This document shows, piece by piece, positions 24,689 through 35,287 of a DNA stretch of 64,000 bases. The translations under genes were made by a program, and so were the position numbers. A model generated the notes under the pieces. That model was not told where the DNA came from. It worked only from the letters and a program-made list of their open reading frames with translations, and searched no databases. How positions within the stretch are numbered: position 1 is the first letter of the stretch; every line of letters begins with the position of its first letter. The stretch is from Conchocele bisecta (lineage: Eukaryota; Mollusca; Bivalvia; Lucinida; Thyasiridae). Location: assembly GCA_029237695.1 (NCBI GenBank), contig CM055279.1, forward strand, positions 23,191,919 through 23,255,918. The letters run 5' to 3'.

Positions 24689-24731
24689 TTTCTTTTCCCT
24701 CATTGCTAGAATGAGGGAAAAGAAAAATGTC
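24689..24731. repeat. Near-perfect short hairpin before exon A
   Basis: ATTTTTCTTTTCCCTCATT is followed after five bases by AATGAGGGAAAAGAAAAAT, giving an 18- to 19-bp perfect stem about 110 bases upstream of the GT92 exon. Confidence 0.75.
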
Positions 24732-24838
24732 GTCTGCTGCTTTTTTATTTGTATTTCGAAGCGGGACAAAGGAGCAGATGCACGTGGCGTACGTCAGCCA
24801 CGAAGCTCGGGTTCGGACTAACATTTTACTGTTTTCAG

Positions 24839-25476
24839 CAACCATGTAATCAACGAGCAGAATACACAACTGCGCCGTTTGGAAGGTGGTCGTCGTAACG
24901 ACATATTTGTGAAGCTTCTCAACACCACCATGTATTTGTATGGGGCATGTTTTCCTATTGCTGAATCAAACATCTTGCACACCGAGGTGACAGTGTATGG
25001 AATGATATTACGTGTTTTGAAAAGAAAGACATACACGTGCTGCTTGCAATATGTGCAAAATGGAAAAGTAATGTTCAAAGAAACAGCTGTTAAAATAAGA
25101 CGAAACTTATGTAGCTCCGCGAGTGTACAGCCTATAATATTGATATGCGATTTGGAAAATATCAACATGAGAGTTAACCCAGTTGGTGTGTCCGTGACAT
25201 TAGAGAACTCCACATGCAGTCGTCAGCCACTTGACTATGTGAAACCGTACCAACCAGCTCGGGCAGCCGGAGCTCTAGCCTTGAGCACTAAGTTGATTTT
25301 CGGGAAGGTGAGCAGCGAGGTGATTATCGAGTGGGTGGAGGCGTACAGGGCGCTGGGCGTCGACAAGATCGTGAGTTACGCCTCCGCAGACCTCAATGAT
25401 GCCGCCCGCCGCGTGCTCGAGTACTACGACGCAACAGGATTCGTCGATCTATACGACTATGACATGGTCGCCCCGG
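24839..25476 (+). CDS. Glycosyltransferase family 92 gene, exon A
   Basis: This exon covers the stem region and the start of the GT92 (DUF23) catalytic domain of a Golgi-type transferase. The acceptor is TTTACTGTTTTCAG, with the exon starting at 24839; from there about 212 codons are open to the donor G|GTAAGC after 25476 (phase 1). The last third carries the family signature region: LIFGKVSSEVIIEWVEAYRA, LGVDKIVSY and YYDATGFVDLYDYD. The first part has Cys residues and the CCLQYVQNGKVMF strand typical of the region before the catalytic core. The known member, nematode GALT-1, adds galactose to core fucose; the substrate here is unknown. The signal anchor is not visible, so exons upstream are missing or unrecognised. 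Confidence 0.8.
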
Positions 25477-25483
25477 GTAAGCT

Positions 25484-25567
25484 CTAGCCCCCCCCCCCCC
25501 TCCCTCCTCTCTCTCTCTCTCGCTGTCTTTCTCTCTATCTCTCTATCACACACACACACGCACACAC
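25484..25567. repeat. Poly-C, (TC)n and (CA)n microsatellites
   Basis: Directly after the exon A donor, a C run is followed by TC-rich and CACACA tracts. Another C run occurs near 25628-25641. Confidence 0.85.
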
Positions 25568-26930
25568 ACTTTGTACCCCAAACAGACTGCATAATCCGAA
25601 CATGAATATATATCTGCCATTAATATCCCCCCCCCCCCCCCCTAAATAGACTACGTAATGTGTAGATGAATATAATTATATTTGCCACTAATATTTGCCC
25701 CCCTCACCAACAGATTACAGAATGTGTGCATAAATATATATCTGCCACTCCAAACAGACTACATACTTTGTACTTGAATATATGTAAGTCTCAGATCGGG
25801 GGTCGTTCCTAGAACGGGGGCTAACTCTCAAAACAGGGGATAATGCCAGGAACGGGGATCAGTTTTCCCCAGAACGGGGGCCAAATCTGCACGTTCTGGA
25901 TTAAGCAGCTTTGATTTCAAGCTTGAATGACGTACCGTCACGCTCTGAAGAGGTCGCGTTTGTCATGGATGCCAAACCTACATAAATACCGTGAAGTGAT
26001 TAGTAATGACGTGAAGTATGCGTATGCCATTCCTGTTTCCATGACAGTCGTGTCTTGCATATGACCCATACGTGCAATAGTCCTTCCATTTCCGTCCATT
26101 TTCAGATTGGCCCCCGTTCTGGTATTGACGTCACGTTTTCCGGCCTCCGTTCTGAGATTAGCCCCCGTTTTGGGAGCTGGTTCCCGTTCTGGGACTGACG
26201 CCCGATCGATCTGTGTATTGCATATACATCTGTCATCAATATTTGCACACCAAACAATCTACAGAGTTTGTACATGAATATATTCACCGCTACTAACTAC
26301 ACAACGCATGAATATATATCTGCCACTAATCATGCTAATAGCTGCACCCCAATAAGACTACAGAATGTGTACATGACTATATATCTGCCACTAATTTTGC
26401 ACCCCTCAACAGACTACAGAATGTGTAAAAAAATATATATGTGCCACCAATAGGTGCACTTCAAACAGACAACAGAATGTGTACAAGAATATACATCTGC
26501 CACCAATATTTGCAGCCAAAACAGACTACAGAATATATATCTGACTCCAATATTTTCACCCCAAAACACTACAGAATGTGTACAAGAATATATATCTGCC
26601 ACCAATATGTGCACTTCAAACTGACTACAAAATGTGTACAAGAATATGTATCTGCCACCAATATTTTCAGCACAAACAGACTACAGAATGTATATTATGA
26701 ATATATATCTGACACCAATATGTTCACCCCAAAACACTACAGAATGTGTACAAGAATATATATCTGCCACCAATATGTGCACTTCAAACAGACCACTGAA
26801 TGTGTACAAGAATATATATCTGACACCAATATTTACACCCCAAACAGACTACAGAATGTATACATGAATATAAATATGCCACCAATATGTGCACCCCAAA
26901 CGGACTACGGAATATGTACATGAAAATTTA
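25568..26930. repeat. About 62-bp intronic minisatellite carrying splice-acceptor-like sequence
   Basis: About fourteen units of the form CCCCAAACAGACTACAGAAT, GTGTACATGAATATATATCT, GCCACCAATATGTGCA are seen, with unit length near 60 bp, interrupted by a foldback at 25790-26212. The sequence immediately before exon B (27218-27247) is one more partial unit, so each unit contains the same CCCAAACAG that serves as the exon B acceptor. Confidence 0.8.
25790..26212. mobile_element. Foldback element with repeated CCCCGTTCTG motifs
   Basis: The left side has GATCGGGGGTCGTTCC, AGAACGGGGGCTAA and AGAACGGGGGCCAA; the right side has TTGGCCCCCGTTCT, TTAGCCCCCGTTTTG and GACGCCCGATCGATCTG. The arms are about 100 bp, imperfect, and themselves internally repetitive. 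It splits the minisatellite. Confidence 0.65.
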
Positions 26931-27084
26931 TCCCGTCAATGCAGTACGTATGTGCCGTAAAACACGGTGCCGTGAAACATTTTTGAAATCCTGTCAATAC
27001 GACCTAATCACTGCGTATGAATATGTGCGGTGGCTGGGGTTATATGTTTGCATCTTAAAGCCATTTGTAGGTGTTGACGGGATA

Positions 27085-27215
27085 AATAGAATAATAAGTT
27101 AGTGCCGTGAATGGGGAAAATATCTGACGCGGCACGGAAACGGGATGTGCTCGGCAAAGCCTCGCCCATCCCGTTTCCTAAGCCTTGCCAGATAGTTTTC
27201 CTACTATTCTCTATA
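27085..27215. mobile_element. Foldback family C, copy 1
   Basis: AGTGCCGTGAATGG, AAATATCTG, GGCACGGAAACGGGATG and the central TGCTCGGCAAAGCCTCGCC are followed by the mirrored CATCCCGTTTCC, GCCTTGCCAGATAGTTTTCC and ATTCTCTATA. Copies at 28365-28512 and 50355-50490 share the same centre. It sits between the minisatellite and exon B. Confidence 0.7.
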
Positions 27216-27246
27216 TATCTGCCACCAATATGTACACCCCAAACAG

Positions 27247-27413
27247 ACAACACAGCCCGGTACTGGACAGAGAAGCGGAACCAGGTATACTGTGACGTGA
27301 CCACGGTGATGATTGATGCCATCTACAAACTGGTCGGCTACGAATACTACGGCTTTGTAGACCTGGATGAGATCATACTGCCGTCCCGTAACAGGACTCT
27401 CAAGCAATTCGTG
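27247..27413 (+). CDS. Glycosyltransferase family 92 gene, exon B
   Basis: The exon encodes RYWTEKRNQVYCDVTTVMID, then YEYYGFVDLDEIILP. The D-L-D of the GFVDLDE motif matches the metal-binding DxD of GT92 enzymes, where nucleotide-sugar is bound. It continues the phase-1 frame of exon A. Two acceptors fit the phase: CCAAACAG before 27247 and ACACAG before 27256; I list the longer form. The donor GTG|GTGGGT after 27413 ends the exon in phase 0. The acceptor lies inside a partial copy of the upstream 62-bp minisatellite, with a foldback element only about 30 bp upstream. Confidence 0.8.
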
Positions 27414-27658
27414 GTGGGTACTGGCAGTTTCACCAATAATACAATAGGCTTCATTAAGATCATCTACATATACTACCTCTAGGAATGTTGGGAATATTCT
27501 TTATTCGTCTTTAATAATTTGTAAGCTAAATTGGAACCTATCTAAACCGGACACATATACATGTTAGTTGTACTTAATTTTTGATGTTTCCTTGTCACTT
27601 ACCTCCAATGATAATGTCTGTTCATGATTGCGTGTCTGGAAATAGTTATATGTGTGTT

Positions 27659-27731
27659 TTACAGTGGAACTTCTCTAAACCGGACACCCTGGGGACTACC
27701 CAGTGTGTCCGGTTTAGAGAGGTTTCACTGT
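27659..27731. mobile_element. 73-bp mini-palindrome, CTAAACCGGACACC type
   Basis: TACAGTGGAACTTCTCTAAA, CCGGACACCCTGG and the mirrored CAGTGTGTCCGG, TTTAGAGAGGTTTCACTGTA form a hairpin. It is a sister copy of 21511-21581 and lies within the intron between exons B and C. Confidence 0.7.
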
Positions 27732-27833
27732 ATTTTGATTTGCATTGCTCATTTTCTTCAGTTTATCAGACCTGATATATTATTGCAATATTTCGAGTTT
27801 CGAGTGGGCTGTCGTTACGTACATTTGTTACAG

Positions 27834-28063
27834 GCAGACATGCGTGTGCAGGAGCCAGAGGCGGCGGCCTTTATGTTCAAGAGTAAATATCTGTACACGT
27901 CGTGGGGCCAGACGGGAGGGTCGGACCTGATTATGCAGCAATACGTGCAGACATCACATGACGAACCCGCCATTGACAGACCCAAGCTCATACGCATCCG
28001 CAATCGCACAGACAACTTATTCGTTGATACGCACAATATAAAACCGCTTGGTGATTTCAAAAC
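27834..28063 (+). CDS. Glycosyltransferase family 92 gene, exon C
   Basis: The acceptor TTTGTTACAG precedes 27834 in phase 0, matching exon B. The exon encodes EPEAAAFMFKSKYLYTSWGQ, the family's conserved A-F-x-F..Y segment after the DxD, and later IDRPKLIRIRNRTDNLFVDT followed by HNIKPLG. The donor AC|GTGAGT after 28063 ends it in phase 2. The following intron is about 20.6 kb and contains the endogenous virus-like element; the next exon, 48667-48913, begins with the single base needed to restore the frame. Confidence 0.8.
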
Positions 28064-28364
28064 GTGAGTTCTTGCACGTAAGATCTTGTGTTGTTATATT
28101 TCACTTTCTGGATCTTTCAAGTATTTTAGTCCAGGAAATGAACAACAACAATTTTAACAAAGCTGTCTCACCTGAAATGGGTCCAGCGGCCGGATATTAT
28201 ACTAGACAAATAATTCCACCCAATTCCACCCATGGCACATTCAATTTTATCCTATTAACACAGTGCGTATGTGCCGTGAAACACGGTGCCGTGAAACATT
28301 TTCGATATCCAGTCAATACTATTTTTGCATTTTACAGCCATTTCTAGGTCTAGGTGATGATAGG

Positions 28365-28512
28365 ATAAATAGAATACTAAGTTTAATAGTGCCGTGAATG
28401 GTAAAAAAATATCTGGCGCGGCACGGAAACCGAATGTGCTCGGCATAGCCTCGCCCATCCCGTTTCCTGAGCCTTGCCAGATATTTTTTCCCATTCACGG
28501 CACTAACCTACT
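28365..28512. mobile_element. Foldback family C, copy 2
   Basis: TAGTGCCGTGAATGG and AAAATATCTGGCGCGGCACG are mirrored by GCCAGATATTTTTTCCCATTC and ACGGCACTA. The centre, CTCGGCATAGCCTCGCCCAT, matches the copy at 27085-27215. Confidence 0.75.
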
Positions 28513-31500
28513 ATTCTCTATATTCTGCTTAAATCCAAGATGACCGCCAATTCATTAATTCTAATAGTGAAACTTACATAACATTACTTAGTGGTCAGCA
28601 TCATAAAACTACATTTCATGTCTCATTTTCAACTAAATTTGCTGACCATTAAAGAGCTATCAGATGTCAAGGTCATGCGTTAAGGTCAATGTCAATGTCA
28701 AAATTAAGCAAATTAAACCATAATCTGAACACATTTTTTATATGAAATGCTCTCTTTTGACATTTAATAACGTTTTATGTATTGTAGCAGCTACAGCGAG
28801 AATGATCATTTGTTTTCTGAGGCATTTGATCCAGATAAAAGGTCAAGGTCATGAGCTAAGGACAAATGCAATGTCAAATATGACCATAAGAAGCCACACT
28901 TATACAAATTGGTCAAAATGTACATGTTATACAAACGAAGAAACATGTATAAAACATAGGGGTACACGTTTTTTTTATTTGTTATACATTTTACTTTTAC
29001 ATATCATTATGTGCAGGTATAACATAGTCGTATGTACAATGCTGAATACCAAATGTGTTTAAATCTGCATACTATGCCGAATGTTCATATTTCCACACAT
29101 CTACAAGTCTTACCTGTTTGGTATACCTTGTTTAATGGTCTAAAATCGGATAATACAGCAAGTCAATGTAATTAATGCACGATACATTAATGTTCATACG
29201 CAATCAACTTTACTTCGTTTATTTATGTTTCTATAAATGCCATATCACCATCATCACATTGGCTTTGGAACCACGTGTGTCCCATTCCAGCAAGTAATTC
29301 CCTCGAACTGTCCACATGCTGGTAGCTCTTGCGGCGCAAAGACTTGAGGATGCACACCCATATATAGCAAGCAGGGTATCCTCTCCTGCCTTCTTGATGC
29401 ATCCGTGAAGACGGTAGTGTGTTGTTTCAGAGCTGTGTACTTTGTCAGGACAGTCACTTAGCCAACACCAAAACGGTCGTTGACATTGTGTCACATCTGC
29501 TATCACATCAAGAAGGACAGAGAAAATGATACAGATATGTGTTCAATGCTGTGATGCATAACCTCTGTTTTGATGCAGCCATGTGTATGTTTTTACTATA
29601 ACCTGCCATGATATGCCATTAGCTGAAATAAATCAGAATCTACTGCAATAACTACAGTTGCTTTCATACCAACCGTAGGAATATACATTACTCCGTGGGC
29701 ATGCTCGACATCGATGGCTGCTTTGGCCATATCCTCTGCAGAAAGCATATTAAGTGGCTGTTTAGTGTATTGTTGTTATGGATTGTACAGTAGAACTTGT
29801 GACGCGGCCCGTCATGGTACTACAGTTTAGCCATGTCGTCTGTTCTTTAGTGACTTCAGTCTTTTGTGTCGTCATATTTCGTGAGATACACGTAGTTATA
29901 TTTACAATATTATCTTTCATGCATATTGGGGTTGCCTTTTGTTGTGATTATTCTTTCTTTTTCGTCAATTATATTAATTGTTTTGTTTCCCCAGTGGACT
30001 ACTTTGTTCACCGGCCGTGCCCAGAATACACGCTTGTTCTAGTGTCATCTTGTATTCTACTTCATTGTGATTCGTTTGTCCTGTTGGGACTGTTATTTCC
30101 TCGGTAGTTCATTGGGGAATATGTGCTTGTATTACATTTGTTTTATTTGAATATATTTCATATACTGTTGCTTTCCTTTTCGGACCACACACTGCTGGTC
30201 GTGGAATGCATGGCTGTGCCGCATTGAAGGCTCCTCGACCACGGCTGTGCACGATGTCCGTGTTTATCATGATGTATTGCATTAGTTTCTTCTTTACATG
30301 GATGCATAGGTCTCCTTTTGGTATTGTGTTTTGGTACTCTATTTTAGCAAGAAAAGTCCCTTTCCCCCATCTTTTGACACAGCTGTGGTATGTAAAATAG
30401 TGAACAAGAAATCTCCCATATCTACAAGAAACTGCAAGGCCATTTCTAGACTAGCTATGACAATGCATCCAGGGACAAGCTTTACAAGATGGTGTATGGG
30501 ATCGATACGTTTGTCGCCAATTTGCATGTGCATGAGATTAGCGAATAGGGACACATGCTGAAAGAGATCGGGAAGAGGGAGTCGACGATGCATGTGGCAA
30601 AGGCTATGCTGCGGATCCATCAATTCGTTCCGACGATATATTGGCATAGACAGCCGAGGCTAAATTATTTACTTGATTCTTCTGGGAAAACTTGTATTCT
30701 GACACAGAATGACCGACCATGGAAGCAAGGATCTCAACTGCGATACGTTGGGCCCCATTGGCATTCATTGCGTTTTACGCGACTAACTCTGTTGAGTGAC
30801 TCACAAACACATCTGATTTTGTTTGGAATGATTCCAGCTGAACAAAGACATGCAACAAATTCCGTGTATCGTCCAGTCGCCGCTTTTTCGGTCGTCGTCG
30901 TCCGCGTCATCGTCCGCGTCGTCGTCCGAAATGTCAAATAGTTTGTACAAGCTTCGTCGTATTGGTATAACTTTAATATCACTTGACCGAATTCTTCAAT
31001 ATTTGGACACTTTATAGATGTGAGCATTTGGAACACACTCATGTCCCCATTAAAACAGGACCTTGACCTTTTGTACCTTCACATGGTTGTGGAAACACAG
31101 CTATTTGTTATGTAAAAAAGGTTCTTCAACCTTGACCTTTTTAGTGTTTTAAGCATGCACTTTTCTGATGGCAGGCGCGACACCGCTTCCGTGGCGGAAT
31201 GTTTGTATTAAATAGTTAGTGGTGTAAATTAGCTTTAATTTTTCTTGAATTATATGACATAAATATTCGGAAATTACACTTGAAAATTGCTTATGGATCG
31301 AAAATATGCACAGGTTTCGGCTAGATTCGAGACGTATATTCGACATCTACCTTCACCTGATATATGACCTTAAAAGAGACAGTAAATGAAAGAATAACCA
31401 GTGAAAAGACGGTAACAAATTATTGTATGTTGTTAGGAGATGTAAATATATAAATTTCACTAGATTTTGGTTGATTTTTTTGCGAATTTTGCATTTGACC

Positions 31501-32060
31501 TTGACCTTAATGAATGACCTTGGCATCTGACAACCTTAAACTTATTTGAAAGCATATCGGTATCCTAATAATAATTGGAAAGAAAACATCAAACATGTTG
31601 TTTATATATTTCTTAGTACCAAAGGACTGTCTATTTTAATAGTATACCTTTATATAAGGCGGCCAACTTTTATTTGTGATGAAAATTGGCATTTGCCATG
31701 GGTGGAATCGGGTGGAAATTTCTTTGTGTTATTATATACCTTTGTTAACAGTTTTGTCCAACCTCAGTGATTGTTTAGCCTTCTTTGCTAAGACTATATA
31801 TTTAATGCATTCACAGACCTTGCTCCGTTACTTCAAACTGTGCATATAGCGTGACATAATAGCAAACCGTCTAGGCTCTGGCCAGATGCAACAATGCTCA
31901 AGTTCATAAGATACTACACGGGCCGTGAACTCAATAAGCCATGTTCGCCATGGTGGGCCACCGCCCAATATAACCTCAAACCAACGACATATGACGGCAT
32001 CCGAGTTATAATCCAAACATGGTTATATCATACGCAATGTGAACTCATAATGCACACTTT
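28513..32060. other. GT92 intron: unassigned DNA
   Basis: AAGGTCAAGGTCA-type motifs occur near 28665, 28845, 31060-31140 and 31495. Minus-strand translation of about 29231-29760 gives disjointed segments (for example IKKAGEDTLLAIYGC) that may be a worn transposon gene but could not be identified. No other gene or RNA was supported. Confidence 0.4.
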
Positions 32061-32560
32061 AAAGGTACATGCCCACTCAGTAGGCACAACATGTTCTTTA
32101 TATGAATTAAATAAATGTGTCAATATTTCACCAGTTCTAAACATTATGAGTGCCTGCTATACAAATATAATCATATAGTAATATGTATTTTACTTTTAGT
32201 GACTCGCGGTGATATCAGGCTATTTTCATATGCAAATGAGGAATGATATTTTTTAATTAGTTATACTAATTAAATGCGTCATCTGACAAAAATAATATGT
32301 TCGACAAAATATAAAGTATAATCATAGCACATCAAAAAATAAATACAGAGCATAAAATAGTAATGTCCGTTAAAATGGTAAGCTAACGTGGTTATCGCCC
32401 CTGATATCAGGGTGGAAATTTACGTCTGATATAACATGCATAATAATGTCAATCAATACGTGGGGTAATGGTGAATGAAAGTTCTTTTGCCAGAAAATCT
32501 CATATCTACAAAATGTACAAAACTATCTGTCTCCCTATATTATAATCTGGCGATTTTGCT
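32061..32560 (+). mobile_element. MITE family B, copy 5
   Basis: Starts AAAGGTACATGCCCACTCAG and matches the 8320 copy through the GTGATATCAGGCTATTTTC, ATCATAGCACATCAAAAAAT and GGTTATCGCCCCTGATATC blocks. The right inverted end is not preserved, so the border is approximate. Confidence 0.6.
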
Positions 32561-33208
32561 TGCCCAGACCATCCACATCAAGAATTCGACTGACGACACT
32601 CTGTAATCCTTGAGCGTTCTGAGCAATGTGTATAAATCCAAAATGGCCGACAAACAGTTATAGTGTGCATATAGTTGCATCCACATGAGCTATTGGCATA
32701 CGTTAAGAGTGTAAAGTGGACTTACTTGACTTATCAATATAAGTGATCAACATCAAAATACAATTCAATTTACTTTTGTTAGATTGTAAAAACCCAACAT
32801 GGCCGCCAAACGTAACATATTTTTCATATGATTGCTATCACACTCCATATCAAAACAAAATGTATACTGAGCCTGGATATATTGACACAATACACACGTT
32901 CAGTAAGTTTGATGCACAATTAGACACGTTTGTGAAGAGCGAATGTCCAAGATGGCCCTCATTATAAATATATTATTCTATGACGATAATCGCGAATATA
33001 ATTAAATCATAGACATATAATTGCATTCAGTCACCAAAGGCAGCACACTAGTATATACATACTGGTATTGTGGATAACGTAAACATTTCTATATATTACA
33101 TACTAGTATACAAGCATACACTTGTGACCATACATGTAGCAGAAATCAAAGCTGGTATGCCAATAGAATATATTACCTTTATAATAATAATCAACAAATG
33201 GAATTTAT

Positions 33209-33342
33209 AAATGGAAGATCTCAAACGAGTTTCCATTTGATATGAGATTTATGAAACGAGTCACGCACAATTTATGCACCGAGCCTCCATGCGGACGAGT
33301 TTCATAAATATCACATCAAATAGAACCGAGTTTGAGATTCTG
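33209..33342. mobile_element. Foldback element in the intron
   Basis: ATCTCAAACGAGTTTCCATTTG, then GAGATTTATGAAACGAGT, is mirrored by GACGAGTTTCATAAAT and CAAATAGAACCGAGTTTGAGAT. Confidence 0.65.
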
Positions 33343-34578
33343 TTTATCACATGACTTCACTCGCCAACAAGCAGAACACTTGGAGACATCCAATATGTTT
33401 CAGTGAGCAGGTGACATTGACTATTTTCGCATCTAGTTGAACATTTCCAGATAGAAAAATAGTTTTAATCCTAGCAATAAAATTACATAAATATGTCATA
33501 TAAAAGGCTTTTGTTCTTTGTAAATGTTCGTGTTACGAAGTAGGAGCACATTATAACAATCGTAGTATTTTAATGTGTCACGGACTCTTCTAATGACGTT
33601 TAAAACATGATGACGTCAACGACAAAACATCATTGCTTTTTCGCGTCATTAAGGACGTCATTTGGAACGTCTTCATTTTATTAATTTGACATAACGCTGG
33701 CGCATAATATGAATACTTAATTAGGGTCAGTCAATGAAATTCGCTCCAGGTGTTATTACACGTGTGTTATATCACATTTATGAAATGGGTTAAAACACGA
33801 CATAACACGGTTTTTCTTGTCTTGACATTTTCTTGTCTTGACCAACACAATTAGATACTACATATATAAAAAATATAAATGAAACATAAATGAAATAGAC
33901 ACACTTGTACATGTAGTATATTTCATCACTCTTCTTGTAAATGTTCACCAATTAGAGCACTCACTTGTATTTTATGCTAACATGGGGTGCGCACATAATT
34001 TGAAATTAACATATGTCACATTTCTTGACATATAAAGTACAGATAATTCTCCAATGTCACAGTCACATCAATTAAACATTCACAATAATGACTCACGCAT
34101 TTTAAACAGACCAAATGTATTGTTCACCACGGTAAACGCAACGGCCCATGGTTTGATTCCTTAAATAAAGAAGTGTGTCCTAGACTTGTTGTCACCGTTT
34201 CGTGTGAAGTGAAATATATTCTTTGTAGGAACGTATACATGTTGTTCTAGATAAGTTGCACGGATTTGGGCTCTCCTTGCCACCGGCATTCATGAATTCC
34301 ACCAGTATTTCTGTATATATTTATTTAATGGTGTTTAACGGACTCCAAATGGCTGTGGTCATTTTAGGCGGGTTGATATGGTCGAATTCAAAAATAACCA
34401 AATTTACAAATATGTACATAATAATTCAGCTCTGAAATTAGAATAACCTCACCTGGGTCCCGTTTCACTAAACTGCTTACCACTAAAATGTTCGTAAGTG
34501 CAAATTTACAACCGTCTGGAAATGTAAATTGATGAATTTACATTTATTAAGCATAGGCTGCATAATATATAATTATGT
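33343..34578. other. Left flank of the virus-like element, no end found
   Basis: AT-rich sequence with no gene. I compared it by eye with 46811-48200 for terminal inverted repeats and found none. TTTAATGGTGTTTAACGG at about 34324 is the inverted SINE-tail motif and may be host DNA, which would place the element's left end between about 34345 and 34578. Confidence 0.35.
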
Positions 34579-35241
34579 TTAATCGGTTATTTCTAGAACG
34601 ATCGAAATTGGGTAATCGTTCTTTAACTCTCGCGCTTTATCATCGAGAATAGAGATCTTCAATTCGTGGATATGACCAGATTCCAAACGTTTCATCTCGG
34701 GTGTTGGAAATTCGATGTTCACTGTCTCGCCGAAGAAACTGTCACCAGCAGGCACAGTTTTTAGTAATGTGTTCGGAGCCCCGTATACCACGTTCTCGGA
34801 TGTACTGAGCTGCATCAAGTGAATGTGAAGATTTCTTGTGACCTAGAAATCCACTGGTCGGTCTCCGAAATAGGTCCCCGATTTAAACATGCCGTCGTTA
34901 GCCGAGTTTGCCTTCTCTAAACCGAGCAGGTGGGCTAGCTCAGTTGTCACGGCTACGGCCCACCCGTGTTCAACCTTGAATGTCACCAACCCATTGATCG
35001 TTGAAATTACGAGACTGGCTCGACCCGCAAGTTCCGTTGCAACAAATTTGTGTAAGTCTCCAACGCTCCAAAGTCCTGGGGCTAGCAGTTTTGGATCACG
35101 AACTCGGACACCATGTCCACTCCCAAACGCGAACCCTTGATCCTTCCCCACATTTTGCCAGCCTACCGTGAAGGTGCTAGATCTTAGGCCGGCTTTTTTT
35201 TCCGCGGTAGTTGTCGATTGAATTCTGAAGTGTGCAAGCAT
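34579..35241 (-). pseudogene. Uncharacterised element protein, one in-frame stop
   Basis: I choose the start ATG at 35241 because it faces the divergent gene at 35288; a longer frame extends to 35298. The N-terminal part has a beta-rich look (SVGDLHKFVATELAGRAS, then LVTFKVEHGWAV, then LAHLLGL). A TAG at 34843-34845 interrupts it and the same frame continues to 34579, ending with LKISILDDKARELKNDYPIS, a strand pattern seen at the end of virion-associated proteins of polinton-like elements as I recall them. It could be a minor capsid or fibre-like component, but no function is established. The single stop in an otherwise clean frame suggests recent decay or, less likely, readthrough. Confidence 0.55.
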
Positions 35242-35287
35242 CCCTTTGAACATTGGTGATAGTAGCAAACATAATATATATTTTTCA
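35242..35287. promoter_or_regulatory. Divergent promoter between two element genes
   Basis: Only about 46 bp separate the minus-strand start at 35241 from the plus-strand start at 35288. The gap contains CATAATATATATTTTTC, which can be read as a TATA-like box in either direction. Confidence 0.35.

Noticed and set aside
29231..29760. Minus-strand segments resembling a worn transposon or nuclease-like gene
   Set aside because: Fragments lie in different frames without any diagnostic motif; family could not be named.
30339..30941. Overlapping frames of 76-128 codons in the GT92 intron
   Set aside because: No conserved motif, no codon bias and no splice signals; similar-length frames occur on the opposite strand.
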